A stretch of 59,682 nucleotides of DNA from Herminiimonas sp. (GCA_027310305.1 DAIDBD010000063.1:1-59682), one strand, 5' to 3'. Positions 28,965 to 38,801 are shown, counted from the first letter of the stretch. Program-made: numbers and translations. The notes: generated by a model from the letters alone, not told the origin.

Positions 28965-29495
28965 TCAGCGTCCTAATTGGGCAAGCGTGCGGGTATCCTT
29001 TTTTCCTGCGAAGTATTTTTGCAGGCATTGCTTGAAAATTTCATTTTCCTCTTTAGTTTCCGAAAACAGGGTCATCGAAGAATGAAATTTCATGTCATCC
29101 GGATGACCGAATATTTTTTCGATTGCGCGCCCCTCTACCTCCAAAACAAGATGGCTGCATTCTCGTAATCTCGGTCCGAGAACAGTATGGCTCAAGTATG
29201 CATCGGCTTCGCCAAGAGTAGAAATTGCAAACTTCCGCGCCAAATCACTGTGGCCCAATCCCTGAATTTGCGGAAATATGAACCACATCCAATGGCTTTG
29301 CTTGAAACCGGCGCGAAGTTCCGCGAGCACGTTTTCATATGCCGGCTGCTGAGCAATGACAAACCGCTGCAAATTGTAGGGATCATCCAACTCGTTCTCC
29401 AGCGCCGAAAAATTTTCGAATGCGTTGATTTTAAAACGCATTTCATCAATAGGCGTGTTGCGGATAATTGCCGCAAAAAATACGCTGCGATTCAT
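28965..29495 (-). CDS. DUF1810 family protein
   Basis: 176 residues, DUF1810: NLQRFVIAQQPAYENVLAELRAG, then the diagnostic SHWMWFIFPQIQGLGHS, and a GxxDDMKFHSSMTLF segment near the C-terminus. Members are single-domain, widespread in bacteria and uncharacterised. Two starts are possible (29495 and 29441); neither has a strong ribosome site, and the first ~30 residues are not conserved. A stand-alone gene. Confidence 0.8.
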   Translation of the reverse strand: MNRSVFFAAIIRNTPIDEMRFKINAFENFSALENELDDPYNLQRFVIAQQPAYENVLAELRAGFKQSHWMWFIFPQIQGLGHSDLARKFAISTLGEADAYLSHTVLGPRLRECSHLVLEVEGRAIEKIFGHPDDMKFHSSMTLFSETKEENEIFKQCLQKYFAGKKDTRTLAQLGR

Positions 29496-29669
29496 GCCAC
29501 AGCTGACACTTTATTCAGGACAACCGGAATCCTTCCGACGCCGCGGTCAAAACCGCACAAGCCGTAAGATATGTAACGAGTTAATTCAATCAACCTGATG
29601 AGACGAGAAGTGGCCTATATTAAATTTGCGGCGTGAACTCGACGATTCAAATTTGAAGAGGACTTCATC

Positions 29670-30035
29670 ATGGTTAGCAAAAAAATTATTTCTTCGCTGG
29701 TTATCGCTGGCGTTCTCGCAGCCTCGGTGTCGACCGCAGCGGTTGCAGGCGATCGTCATGGAAACGGCGCTGCTATTGCGGCCGGAATTCTCGGTGCAGT
29801 GGTAATCGGATCGCTCATTGCCAACTCGCAGCCAACGTATGCGGCGCCACAGCCGTATTACCAGCCGCAGCCGCAAACCTATTACCCGCCCCAGCCGCCG
29901 CAGCAGATTTATTATGAGCCGCCGCAGCAATATTACGGGCCGCCGCCAGTCGCTTACATCGATGGCAGATATAGCGAACGGCATGATTACCGCCGGTATC
30001 AGCACCGTGATCGCGATGGGTACTACGCACGTTGA
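29670..30035 (+). CDS. Secreted Gln/Pro/Tyr-rich small protein
   Basis: 121 residues. A Sec signal peptide (residues 1-26, ending AVAG) is followed by a glycine-zipper-like hydrophobic stretch (AAIAAGILGAVVIGSLIA). Next is a low-complexity region of PQPYYQPQ / QIYYEPPQQYY repeats (residues 60-90) and a basic RYSERHDYRRYQHRDRD tail. AAGAGG precedes the ATG. Such proteins are usually envelope or surface associated. No enzyme motif is visible; function unknown. Confidence 0.75.
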   Translation: MVSKKIISSLVIAGVLAASVSTAAVAGDRHGNGAAIAAGILGAVVIGSLIANSQPTYAAPQPYYQPQPQTYYPPQPPQQIYYEPPQQYYGPPPVAYIDGRYSERHDYRRYQHRDRDGYYAR

Positions 30036-30075
30036 TTCGGATGCGCGAAGCCCACGCGAAGTCGCCAGCCAAGTG

Positions 30076-30552
30076 TCAGGATGGGCCCAGCAATTCCGCC
30101 GCAATGGCCGGCGTATCCTTGATCGTCTGCAGCACGATATTCGACCGTATATCCAGCACGCCGGCAGTCTTGTACAACTTCTCCAGCACGAAACTCGAAT
30201 AATGCTTGAGGCTGCGCGCCCTCACCCGCAGCAGATAATTCGCATCGCCGGTAATGATGTAAGAACCCACCACTTCCGGCCAGCTTTGCAACGCGGCCGT
30301 AAAATTCTCATGCCATTGCTCGACATCGCGGCGCATCGTCACTTGCACGAACGCATCGACTTCAAGACCCAGCGCCGTGGCGTTCAGCACCGCGCTGTAG
30401 TGGCTGATCATGCCGCTCTCCTCCAGCATGCGCACGCGCCGCAGGCAAGCCGACGGCGACAGGAAGACTTTTCCCGCAAGGTCGAGATTGCTGATGCGGC
30501 CATCTTCCTGCAGGCAGCTCAAAATCTTCAGATCGGTGGCGTCGAGTGTCAT
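30076..30552 (-). CDS. kynR: Lrp/AsnC regulator of kynurenine pathway
   Basis: 158 residues. N-terminal HTH (LDATDLKILSCLQEDGRISNLDLAGKVFLSPSACLRRV) and C-terminal RAM ligand domain (VVGSYIITGDANYLLRV). It is divergent from kynB, 144 bp apart. KynR-type Lrp regulators activate kyn operons in response to kynurenine in related bacteria, so this assignment rests on family plus position. ATG 30552 gives the normal Lrp N-terminus; an upstream in-frame start would add 13 residues. Confidence 0.8.
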   Translation of the reverse strand: MTLDATDLKILSCLQEDGRISNLDLAGKVFLSPSACLRRVRMLEESGMISHYSAVLNATALGLEVDAFVQVTMRRDVEQWHENFTAALQSWPEVVGSYIITGDANYLLRVRARSLKHYSSFVLEKLYKTAGVLDIRSNIVLQTIKDTPAIAAELLGPS

Positions 30553-30695
30553 ATTCGAATTAATGCGTAGTTTTTTCTGGAATAACGTCAATACATTCTA
30601 ATACTGGCAGCAACATTGCGCGAATCCGCAATGTAAATTCAGCCGATCCCGCATAAAATCCATATCAATGGTTGATCGTTACGAAGGTCATTCGC

Positions 30696-31346
30696 ATGCG
30701 CAAATCCAGCACGCTGTGGGACATCAGCCCGACGCTGTCGGCCGCAACACCGGTATGGCCGGGCGACACGCCATTTGCCGCCGAAACCACCTGGCAGATC
30801 GAACCGGGCTGTCCGGTCAAGGTCAGCAAGCTAACGATGTCGACGCATACCGGTGCGCACTGCGACGCGCCGTCGCATTACGACGAAAGCGGCCTCGCGA
30901 TCGATGCGGTGGCGCTCGACGCCTATATCGGACCATGCCGCGTGATCGACTGCATCGGCGTCAATGTAGTCGAACCGCAGCACATCCGGCATGCGTTGCC
31001 GGGCATTCCGCTGCGCGTGCTGCTGCGCACTTATCAAACCACGCCGCAAGACCATTGGGATGCTGCATTCAACACGGTGTCGGCGGCAACCATCGACCTG
31101 TTTGCGCGGCATGGCGTCGTGCTGATCGGACTCGACACGCCGTCGCTCGACCCGCAGGAATCCAAAACGCTCGATGCGCACAACGCGGTGCGCCGCAACG
31201 GCATGGCGATCCTTGAAGGCATCGTCCTCGACCGCATCGAACCGGGAGATTACGAATTGATCGCGCTGCCGCTGAAACTGCATGGAATGGATGCCAGTCC
31301 GGTGCGCGCCATCCTGCGTTCGCTGCCGTCCGGAAGCACGCGATGA
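30696..31346 (+). CDS. kynB: Kynurenine formamidase
   Basis: 216 residues, cyclase/KynB family zinc hydrolase. The [12 protein letters not shown] signature carries the metal ligands (near residues 50-61), with [20 protein letters not shown] upstream and a [11 protein letters not shown] motif. It converts N-formylkynurenine to kynurenine. An AAGG lies before ATG 30696. The stop overlaps the kynU start by 4 bp. Confidence 0.93.
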   Translation: MRKSSTLWDISPTLSAATPVWPGDTPFAAETTWQIEPGCPVKVSKLTMSTHTGAHCDAPSHYDESGLAIDAVALDAYIGPCRVIDCIGVNVVEPQHIRHALPGIPLRVLLRTYQTTPQDHWDAAFNTVSAATIDLFARHGVVLIGLDTPSLDPQESKTLDAHNAVRRNGMAILEGIVLDRIEPGDYELIALPLKLHGMDASPVRAILRSLPSGSTR

Positions 31347-32593
31347 TCGAACGCGACGCATGCGCCGCGCTGGATGCGGCAGATAAACTCGCACCGCTGC
31401 GCAATCAGTTCGATCTGCCGCATGGCGTGATTTATCTCGACGGCAATTCGCTCGGCGCGCAGCCGAAATCGGCGGCGGCGCGTGCGGCGCAAGTGGTGGC
31501 CCGGGAATGGGGCACGGACCTGATCCGCAGCTGGAACAAGGCCGGCTGGTTTGAGCTGCCGGCGCGGCTCGGCGACAAGCTGGCGCCGCTGATCGGCGCC
31601 GGCGCCGGTGAAGTCGTCGTCACCGATTCGACATCGATCAACCTGTTCAAGGCGCTGGCCGCGGCACTGGCGATACAGGCGGGCAAGCCGCTGGCTGCCG
31701 GCCGCAAGGTCATCGTCACCGAGCGCAGCAATTTCCCGACCGATATCTACATCGCGCAAGGTCTGACCACCTGGCTGGACCGAGGCTATACCCTGCTGCC
31801 GGTCGATTCCGCCGAACAACTGGCGACGGCCATCGACGCCGATACCGCAGTGGTCATGCTGACCCATGCGAACTACCGCACCGGCGCATTGCACGACATG
31901 CGCGGCGTGACGGCGCAGGCCCATCGGCACGGTGCGCTGATCATCTGGGACCTCGCGCATTCCGCCGGCGCGGTAGCGGTCGATGTCACCGCAGACCATG
32001 CCGACTTCGCGGTCGGCTGCACCTACAAATACCTCAACGGCGGCCCCGGTGCGCCGGCCTTCATCTGGGTCGCGCCGCGTCATCAGGACAGCTTCCGCCA
32101 TCCGTTGTCGGGGTGGTGGAGCCACGCCGCGCCATTCGCGATGCAGCCGTCGTATGAACCGGCCGGCGGCATCCGGCGCGCGCTGTGCGGCACGCAACCG
32201 ATCGTCTCGCTGGCGATGGTCGAATGCGGTCTCGATATTTTTGCGCAGACCGGCATGGCGGCGATCCGCAGCAAGTCGCTCGCATTGACCGATCTGTTCA
32301 TCGCGCTGGTGGAACAACGCTGCGCCGGCCATCCGCTGGCGCTGGCGACCCCGCGCGCGCATCAGCAGCGCGGCAGTCACGTCAGCTTCGCGCATCCGCA
32401 TGGTTATGGCGTGATGCAGGCGTTGATAGAACGCGGCGTCATCGGCGATTATCGCGAACCGTCGATCATGCGCTTCGGATTTACGCCGCTGTATACGCGC
32501 TTCGTCGATGTCTGGGATGCGGTCGATATGCTGGTCGATATTCTCGACGGCGAAAAATTCAGCAGAGACGGGCCGCACGAATCGGTGACCTGA
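31343..32593 (+). CDS. kynU: Kynureninase
   Basis: 416 residues, PLP-dependent fold type [16 protein letters not shown] at the N-terminus, [14 protein letters not shown] holding the PLP-binding Asp, and the lysine in [11 protein letters not shown]. It cleaves kynurenine to anthranilate and alanine. ATGA overlap with kynB. The gap to kynA (274 bp) contains a long perfect palindrome. Confidence 0.93.
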   Translation: MIERDACAALDAADKLAPLRNQFDLPHGVIYLDGNSLGAQPKSAAARAAQVVAREWGTDLIRSWNKAGWFELPARLGDKLAPLIGAGAGEVVVTDSTSINLFKALAAALAIQAGKPLAAGRKVIVTERSNFPTDIYIAQGLTTWLDRGYTLLPVDSAEQLATAIDADTAVVMLTHANYRTGALHDMRGVTAQAHRHGALIIWDLAHSAGAVAVDVTADHADFAVGCTYKYLNGGPGAPAFIWVAPRHQDSFRHPLSGWWSHAAPFAMQPSYEPAGGIRRALCGTQPIVSLAMVECGLDIFAQTGMAAIRSKSLALTDLFIALVEQRCAGHPLALATPRAHQQRGSHVSFAHPHGYGVMQALIERGVIGDYREPSIMRFGFTPLYTRFVDVWDAVDMLVDILDGEKFSRDGPHESVT

Positions 32594-32724
32594 CGAGAAC
32601 GCGCGTGAAGACGAGTGGTTGCGGAAATGTGTGGAATGCGTTTTAAAGGCAGGACTTACACAAACAAGCCCGGAACTGTAGCTATCAGGTGTCGTGCTAA
32701 AGCGGACTTTAGTTATCCAAAAGT

Positions 32725-32806
32725 CCGTTCGTCCTGAGTAGCCCGCAGGGCGTATCGAAGGCTGCATAGCCTTCGATACGCCCTGCGGGCTACTCAGGAC
32801 GAACGG
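32725..32806. repeat. Palindromic repeat family A, copy 2 (kynU-kynA gap)
   Basis: A perfect inverted repeat: two 39-nt arms beginning CCGTTCGTCCTGAGTAGC and a 4-nt GCAT loop. The rest of the 274-bp gap (32594-32867) shows nothing else recognisable. As RNA it would fold into a very stable hairpin within the kyn operon. Confidence 0.9.
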
Positions 32807-32867
32807 TTTCGTTGGGTGTGAACAAATCAAACATTGAACTTTGGGTAAGTCCTAAAAGGATTTCAAA

Positions 32868-33710
32868 ATGGATCAAAAAGAGAACGTCCCGCCCGCCTGG
32901 CACGGCGCAAAAATGGATTTCAAGGACGCGATGAATTACGGCGATTACCTGGCGCTGGATCAGATCCTGTCGGCGCAGCATCCGCGCTCGCCCAACCACA
33001 ATGAAATGCTGTTCATCGTGCAGCACCAGACCAGCGAATTATGGATGAAGCTGATGCTGCATGAACTGCATGCGGTGCGCGCGCAATTGCACAACGGCGA
33101 CCTGCCGCCCGCATTCAAGATGCTGGCGCGGGTGGCGCGGATCATGGATCAATTGGTGCATGCATGGGATGTGCTGGCGACGATGACGCCGCCGGAGTAC
33201 AGCGCAATCCGTCCCTACCTCGGCAATTCTTCCGGCTTCCAGTCGTATCAGTATCGCGAAGTCGAATTCATCCTCGGCAACAAGAATGCGGCGCTGCTGC
33301 AGATGCATGCGGCCGCGCCGGAATCGTTTGCCAAACTCGATGCGGCGTTGCGCGCGCCATCGATTTACGATGAAGCGATTCTATTGATGACGCGCGCGGG
33401 ATTCGTGATCGATGCGGCTCGGACCGCAGCCGACTGGACGCAGCCGACGACCTCGAACGAATCGGTCAAGCAAGCGTGGCTGACCGTGTATCGCGAGCCG
33501 TCCAAATATTGGGCGTTGTATGAGCTGGCGGAAAAGCTGGTGGATCTGGAAACGGCATTCCGGTTCTGGCGGTTCCGGCATGTGACGACGGTTGAGCGGA
33601 TTATCGGATTCAAGATGGGGACCGGCGGAACCGCGGGTGTCAGCTATTTGCGGAAGATGCTGGATGTGGTGTTGTTTCCGGAGCTGTTTGCGTTGCGGAC
33701 CGCGCTTTAA
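32868..33710 (+). CDS. kynA: Tryptophan 2,3-dioxygenase
   Basis: 280 residues, haem-dependent dioxygenase. Diagnostic [39 protein letters not shown] and the C-terminal [16 protein letters not shown]. It opens the tryptophan indole ring to N-formylkynurenine, so kynBUA together give anthranilate. AAGGA precedes the ATG. It follows kynU after the palindromic repeat and has no gene close downstream on this strand. Confidence 0.93.
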   Translation: MDQKENVPPAWHGAKMDFKDAMNYGDYLALDQILSAQHPRSPNHNEMLFIVQHQTSELWMKLMLHELHAVRAQLHNGDLPPAFKMLARVARIMDQLVHAWDVLATMTPPEYSAIRPYLGNSSGFQSYQYREVEFILGNKNAALLQMHAAAPESFAKLDAALRAPSIYDEAILLMTRAGFVIDAARTAADWTQPTTSNESVKQAWLTVYREPSKYWALYELAEKLVDLETAFRFWRFRHVTTVERIIGFKMGTGGTAGVSYLRKMLDVVLFPELFALRTAL

Positions 33711-33772
33711 TCAAGCCTTGTGCGGTGGTCGCGCCGTTAAACGGGGGCCAGGATTCACGCTGCCGGCAGCGC

Positions 33773-35002
33773 TCACGGCAAGCGCGCAATCAGCACCGCG
33801 TTGGTGCCGCCGAATGCGAAGGAGTTCGACATCGCCGCATGCAGTTCATCCGCCTTGCGCGCTCGCAGCGGCACATAATCGAGATCGCATTCCGGGTCAG
33901 CAAGCTGCAAGTGCATCGTCGGCGGAATCATCCTTGATTGCAGCGCCAGAACCGACACGACGAATTCGAGCGCGCCGGCCGCGCCGAGCAAATGGCCGTG
34001 CATCGATTTGGTCGAGCTGACCGGCACGCGGTAGGCATGCTGTCCGAATACTTCCTTGATCGCCGCCGTCTCCACTGCATCATTCGCCAGCGTGCCGGTG
34101 CCGTGCGCATTGATGTAGCCGATTGCCGACGGCGGCAAATCCGCCGACGCCAGCGCCAGGCGCATTGCACGCGCCTGGCCTCCCACCGTCGGCCGCGTGA
34201 TATGCGCGGCATCAGTGCTCAGTCCATATCCGGCCAGTTCCGCATAAATCGATGCGCCGCGCGCGACCGCGCGTTCCCATTCTTCCAGCACCACGATCGC
34301 CGCGCCTTCGCCCAGCACCAGCCCGCTGCGGTCTTTCGCGAACGGCTTGCACGACGCCGACGGATCGGCCGGATCTTCGACCGCCAGCGTGCGCAACGCC
34401 TCCCACGCCTTCAATGTACCGAATGTCAGCGGCGCTTCGCTGCCGCCGGCGATCATCAGGTCGACTTCGCCGCTGCCGATCCTGCGCCACGCTTCGCCGA
34501 TTGCCACCGCCGACGACGAGCACGCGGTTGAAAACGTCAGGTTGGGGCCGGTAATGCCATGCTCGATGCCGATCCATGCCGCCGCCGCATTGTTCATCGC
34601 CATCAGCACGCTGAACGGCTTGACGCGGTCCGAGCGTTCGCCGTAGATGGTTTGGTAGCCGTCGTCGGTGGTGTGCGATCCGCCCATGCCGGTGCCGATG
34701 AAGACACCGGCGCGCCGCTTGTCTTCGGCGTCGAATGCAATGCCGGCATCTGCAATCGCCTGGCTGGCCGCATGCAACGCGAACTGGCTGACGCGGTCCA
34801 GCATGCGCAGCTTCGGCGCCGGGAAATAATCTTCGCCATTGAACTGCGCCGGCGCGGCGATCGGCGCAATCAGCCGTTCGCAAAACGCATGATCGAGACG
34901 GCGAATACCGGATTGTCCTGACAGCAGATGATCGAACAGCGCATGCCGGTCATTACCCGACGGCGACACGACACCGATGCCGGTGACCGCGACGCGTCTC
35001 AT
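33773..35002 (-). CDS. Beta-ketoacyl-ACP synthase (FabF-like) of the type III PKS cluster
   Basis: 409 residues, KAS II-type condensing enzyme with the full catalytic set: nucleophile C161 in STACSSSA, H300 in NAHGTGT, K332 and H337 in TKSMHGHLLG. The last motif has His where most FabF proteins have Thr (KSMTGH). It overlaps the acyl carrier protein gene by 4 bp. The housekeeping fabF is normally in a fab cluster, so this copy is probably dedicated to the biosynthetic neighbourhood, perhaps making or extending an unusual starter on the adjacent ACP. Confidence 0.85.
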   Translation of the reverse strand: MRRVAVTGIGVVSPSGNDRHALFDHLLSGQSGIRRLDHAFCERLIAPIAAPAQFNGEDYFPAPKLRMLDRVSQFALHAASQAIADAGIAFDAEDKRRAGVFIGTGMGGSHTTDDGYQTIYGERSDRVKPFSVLMAMNNAAAAWIGIEHGITGPNLTFSTACSSSAVAIGEAWRRIGSGEVDLMIAGGSEAPLTFGTLKAWEALRTLAVEDPADPSASCKPFAKDRSGLVLGEGAAIVVLEEWERAVARGASIYAELAGYGLSTDAAHITRPTVGGQARAMRLALASADLPPSAIGYINAHGTGTLANDAVETAAIKEVFGQHAYRVPVSSTKSMHGHLLGAAGALEFVVSVLALQSRMIPPTMHLQLADPECDLDYVPLRARKADELHAAMSNSFAFGGTNAVLIARLP

Positions 35003-35277
35003 GCCGCAGTGCCGGTTTTTGCGCCGGGTTCCATATTGCCGCCATGCTGCTCCGCGATCAGCCGGTCGATATAATCGACCACATCGCCGATGCTCTTCAA
35101 CTCCAGTTTGTCGTTCGGCACAGCCAGCGCGAACGCGTCTTCGATGCTGAAAAAAAGTTCCATCACGCCGAGCGAATCGATTTCCATGTCTGCCAGCAGC
35201 ACGTCGGGCGTGAGTGCTTCCCGTGTCAATGGATAGTTATCGAGCAGGATGGTTTGCAGCCGTTCAAGTGTCGTCAT
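34999..35277 (-). CDS. Acyl carrier protein
   Basis: 92 residues with the phosphopantetheine site S35 in EIDSLGVMEL and the typical four-helix ACP pattern. The C-terminal ~15 residues (EQHGGNMEPGAKTGTAA) are a flexible tail. It overlaps the ketosynthase gene by 4 bp, so the pair is translated together. It is distinct from a housekeeping AcpP (DSLD motif expected). Start at 35277 avoids five extra residues without similarity. Confidence 0.85.
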   Translation of the reverse strand: MTTLERLQTILLDNYPLTREALTPDVLLADMEIDSLGVMELFFSIEDAFALAVPNDKLELKSIGDVVDYIDRLIAEQHGGNMEPGAKTGTAA

Positions 35278-35410
35278 GAGAAATTCCCGCAAGTCTGGTC
35301 TATCAATGGTGGCCCGGCTTTCCGATTCAAGAGATAGCTAAGTAAAGACTTAAAATAAATTGTGCATCAAAATTTTCAAGAATGGCTTTTTTTGCGCTCT
35401 CCCACCGCCC

Positions 35411-35495
35411 CCGTTCGTCCTGAGTAGCGAAGCGTATCGAAGGATCGCCGTGCACGACCAATCCTTCGATACGCTTCGCTACTCAGGATGAACGG
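35411..35495. repeat. Palindromic repeat family A, copy 3 (upstream of the ACP gene)
   Basis: Two 35-nt arms (35411-35445 and 35461-35495) sharing CCGTTCGTCCTGAGTAGC with one mismatch, and a 15-nt loop. It fills most of the 286-bp gap between the FAD oxidoreductase gene and the ACP gene; the rest of that gap shows no gene. Confidence 0.88.
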
Positions 35496-35563
35496 CCTCT
35501 GGGTGGAATTAATTTTTCGATCGAATTTATTTGTATAGTTGCATAGTTTGTTTTGGCTCTTGC

Positions 35564-36778
35564 TTAAGTGGCCGGTTGATAAATCTGCATGACTTTTCCG
35601 CTCCAGCGCGCGGCGTGCGTCAATACCGCAGGCCGGTAGCGCAGCAGCGGCAGGAAACCCGAAGCCATGCCCGGCCGCATCGCGCAATGCGCAAACAATG
35701 CGGCCAACCGGATGCGGCGCGCAAAATTGCGGTGCCATGCTTGCGCATATTCGCGCTGTATCTGCTGTTGCGCGCTGCCGGAAACCGTTGCCTTGCCATG
35801 CATGATCAATCGTTCGCTCAACAGCCACGCCGATTGCAGCGCCATGCTGATGCCTTCGCCGATGATCGGATGCGCTTCGCCTGCGGCATTCCCAATCAGG
35901 AACGCGGCGCCGCCGTCACGCGACATGCGGATGCCGGGCCGGATCGGGCCGGCGCTGAGCCATCTGCCGTCGCGCTGCGCGCCGTCCAGCGCGTGTCGCA
36001 CGCCGCCGCAGCTTGCTGTCAGATACGCTTCGACTGCATCGCCGGCACGCTGTCCGCGCAACTGTTCCCGGCATACGGCCAGCCGGTCGCGCCGGATGCA
36101 GCAGGCCAGCGTCGTGATGCCGTGATCGCCCAGCACCATGCCGCCGTAACCGCCGGAAAACACCAGTACCGGCAGCAAGCCGGCGGCCAGTTGCGCGTTT
36201 TTGAAATTCGCCTTGAATGCAAACAGATCGCCGGGCCGCTGCGGCCGGCGCTGCGCAACCTCGGCAGTCGGCGCCAGTTCCCACGAGCCGTGTGCGGCAA
36301 TCAGCACGGGTGCGGTGAAGATTTTTTCCGTATCCGAACCGGTTGCGCCGGCATCGCATTCGAATGCGCCGGGGCCGCCGCGAATCGCTTGCGCCATCCA
36401 CGGTTGCAAAACGGTGGCACCGGCTTCTTTCGCGCGATCGAGCAACAGCGTGTCGAGATACTCGCGCCCCAGCGCCCGGCCCCATCGATGCCGTGCATGT
36501 TGTAACGGCGGCAGATCGGCGCGGATGCACTCGCCGGCGGCCATCAATGCCACCTGCCGCAGCGGCGGGCCGGCCAGCGCATCGAATGCATCGCCGATGC
36601 CAAGCGCATCGAGCAGCGGCAGGTTGCTCGCGGCAACGCATTCGCCGCACACCTTGCGGCGCGGGAAGCGCTGCTTTTCCAGCAATGCCACCGACCATCC
36701 GGCTTGCGCCAGCAGGATCGCCGCCGTCGCGCCCGCCGGCCCGGCGCCGATGATGATGGCGTCGTAATGCGTGTTCAT
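35564..36778 (-). CDS. FAD-dependent oxidoreductase (geranylgeranyl-reductase-like)
   Basis: 404 residues. N-terminal dinucleotide site IIGAGPAGATAAILLAQAG, then KVCGECVAASNLPLL with the cysteine motif seen in geranylgeranyl-reductase/halogenase-like flavoproteins, and the second FAD motif FLIGNAAGEAHPIIGEGIS. It overlaps the methyltransferase gene by 4 bp. In the type III PKS setting it would reduce, hydroxylate or oxidise the PKS product; the reaction is unknown. Halogenase is unlikely because no WxWxIP motif is seen. Confidence 0.8.
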   Translation of the reverse strand: MNTHYDAIIIGAGPAGATAAILLAQAGWSVALLEKQRFPRRKVCGECVAASNLPLLDALGIGDAFDALAGPPLRQVALMAAGECIRADLPPLQHARHRWGRALGREYLDTLLLDRAKEAGATVLQPWMAQAIRGGPGAFECDAGATGSDTEKIFTAPVLIAAHGSWELAPTAEVAQRRPQRPGDLFAFKANFKNAQLAAGLLPVLVFSGGYGGMVLGDHGITTLACCIRRDRLAVCREQLRGQRAGDAVEAYLTASCGGVRHALDGAQRDGRWLSAGPIRPGIRMSRDGGAAFLIGNAAGEAHPIIGEGISMALQSAWLLSERLIMHGKATVSGSAQQQIQREYAQAWHRNFARRIRLAALFAHCAMRPGMASGFLPLLRYRPAVLTHAARWSGKVMQIYQPAT

Positions 36779-37503
36779 CGTTCAGCCGTTCTGCTGCCCT
36801 GCCGCGTGGCAAGAAAGCAATGACTGAACAGTCCTGCCGCATATTCCTTCAATCGCCACGAACGATGTTCAGGCGGCCACAGCATGGATAATTCAGTGCC
36901 GGCAAAACCGGCGCGCACGCTCAATACCGCATCTTCGCGCGTCACGGCATTGGCGCCGATCAATCCGACCAGATGGCTGCCCAACAACGGCAGCCATGCG
37001 CGGCGCGGCTCGCACGCGAACAACGCATCGGCGCGCGCGGCAATCGCAGCCAGCAGCGGCGGAAGATGCGCATCATCGAAGTGATGCATGAACAGATTGG
37101 CCATTGCCAGATCGTAGCATTGACGTGTTGCAGGCTGCGCCAGCCATGCCAGCACATCGACGGTCAGTATTTCCACTTGCCAGCCGAGGCCGCGCAATGC
37201 ATCGATGGTCTGCGGCGTGACGAGATTCTGCCGGTCCAGCAACGTCAGTTGCACAGCCGGCCACTGCGCGGCCAGTTGCGCGGCAAGGCCCAGCATCAGC
37301 GTACCGTCGCCGGCGCCCAGTTCGATGATGCGGCGCGGAGCAGGAACCGCATGCCGCAATGCGCGCAGCACGATGCTGCGCGTGCCCATCACGCGATTGA
37401 TGCGCCGCAAATCCGCGCGCGAACGGATCGCGCGCGGATCGTTCTCGGCGAGATGGTCGAGCGTCTCGGTTTGCACGTTGCGCGCCAGGCTCATGTTCAT
37501 CAT
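36775..37503 (-). CDS. SAM-dependent methyltransferase of the PKS cluster
   Basis: 242 residues, class I methyltransferase. Motif I is IIELGAGDGTLMLGL near residue 60, followed by TLLDRQN (acidic motif II) and MANLFMHHF. It overlaps its neighbours by 4 bp on both sides. It would methylate a phenolic or enolic oxygen, or a carbon, of the polyketide. Confidence 0.8.
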   Translation of the reverse strand: MMNMSLARNVQTETLDHLAENDPRAIRSRADLRRINRVMGTRSIVLRALRHAVPAPRRIIELGAGDGTLMLGLAAQLAAQWPAVQLTLLDRQNLVTPQTIDALRGLGWQVEILTVDVLAWLAQPATRQCYDLAMANLFMHHFDDAHLPPLLAAIAARADALFACEPRRAWLPLLGSHLVGLIGANAVTREDAVLSVRAGFAGTELSMLWPPEHRSWRLKEYAAGLFSHCFLATRQGSRTAER

Positions 37504-38555
37504 TCAACCGCCAGCAGCGCGCCGTGGCAACTGAAGCCGGCGCCGAACGACGACAGCCACCACCAGCCGCCTTCGGCACCGTCGTCGATCGCCGCCTGCA
37601 ACACAAAGTACACGAACGCGCTGCTCAGATTGCCGTAATCGCGCAGGATCGCCGCGCTGTAATGAAAGTCGCCGGGCGCGACATCGAATTTTTTTTGCAG
37701 AGACTGCAGCACGTCGCGTCCTCCCGCATGCATGATCCAGCCGCGTATGTCGGCTTGCGCAATGCCGGCATCGGCCAGCACCGTTTGCAGCAATCGATGC
37801 GCATGCTCGGCGGCCAGCCGCGGCACCTGACGCGTCAGGATATTGCGCAGCATGCCTTGGCGCTGCTCGAAATACAGTGCAGCGCGCTCACGGGTATTGG
37901 TCATCGACGCGGCGTGCCGCCATTCGATGCGCCTTTGATGCCCCGTCTGCCGCGATAATACCGCCGCGCCGGCGCCGTCGCCGAACAGGCAGGCGCTGAT
38001 CAGCACGCCGGGATCGTCATCGAGATACATCGCCGCGCTGCAGACTTCGACGCATACCGACAGCACATGCGCACATTGCCCGGATGCGAGCAATGCATCG
38101 GCCAGCCGCAGATTCGGCAGCGCCGCCGCGCAGCCCTGGCCGACCAGATCGAACGCCTGCACATCCGCTTTCAAGCCCAGTTGCTCGATCACGTAACCGC
38201 TCAATCCGGGGCATAAATAGCCGGTACAGGTGCTGACGATCACTGCGTCGATCCGATCGGTTTCGAGCTGTGCATTGTTGAGCGCATTGTTGCCGGCTTG
38301 CGCTGCCAGCACCGGTGCGTGGGCCGAGAATCGCCGATACAGCGTATCGGGATCGATCGCGAACACGTCGTTCAGCGATGGCAGCGCGAGATGCCGCGAT
38401 TCGATGCCGTTATCGCGCAGCAGCACCGCTTCGGCAATTGCATGCGCGCGCGGCCCGAGGCGATTGAACCAGTCCGACGCCTGGAACGCTTCCCAGCACG
38501 CGGCCTTGGAATAACGTTGCGACGGCACAGCCGTTCCAATTCCGGTGACGAACAT
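37500..38555 (-). CDS. Type III polyketide synthase
   Basis: 351 residues, chalcone/stilbene-synthase superfamily. The catalytic triad is visible: C142 in GQGCAAALPN, H276 in IMHAGG and N309 in DYGNLSS. The STCTGYLCPGL and FGAGFSCHG loops belong to the family too. It condenses malonyl-CoA onto an acyl starter to give a resorcinol, pyrone or phloroglucinol. It heads the minus-strand cluster (PKS, methyltransferase, FAD enzyme, then ACP, ketosynthase). Starter specificity cannot be read from the sequence. Confidence 0.9.
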   Translation of the reverse strand: MFVTGIGTAVPSQRYSKAACWEAFQASDWFNRLGPRAHAIAEAVLLRDNGIESRHLALPSLNDVFAIDPDTLYRRFSAHAPVLAAQAGNNALNNAQLETDRIDAVIVSTCTGYLCPGLSGYVIEQLGLKADVQAFDLVGQGCAAALPNLRLADALLASGQCAHVLSVCVEVCSAAMYLDDDPGVLISACLFGDGAGAAVLSRQTGHQRRIEWRHAASMTNTRERAALYFEQRQGMLRNILTRQVPRLAAEHAHRLLQTVLADAGIAQADIRGWIMHAGGRDVLQSLQKKFDVAPGDFHYSAAILRDYGNLSSAFVYFVLQAAIDDGAEGGWWWLSSFGAGFSCHGALLAVE

Positions 38556-38660
38556 CTGATGGGCGCCTTTAGGATATTTTTGAAATGCGTTTTAAATACG
38601 ATGTTTCTTTAGTTGCTTAGTTCCTGGAGCATGTTGTGCGCGTCATCAAGGGATCACGGC

Positions 38661-38797
38661 ATGGTCCACGAAATACACGAAAGGCACGAAAGACTTCATA
38701 ACGTGATTGTTCCGGCTGCCGCTCTCGGATAGCAACCGGAATCAAAGAAACTTCTCTCCTGAATTTTTTCATGCCTTTCGTGCATTTCGTGGACCAT
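38661..38797. repeat. Palindromic repeat family B
   Basis: An inverted repeat whose arms (38661-38692 and 38770-38797) share ATGGTCCACGAAAT and CACGAAAGGCA with about 26 of 28 positions matched, separated by a short spacer. It lies between the type III PKS gene and the phospholipase-D gene, immediately next to the stop of the latter. The remainder of the gap is featureless. Confidence 0.75.
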
Positions 38798-38801
38798 ATG
38801 T

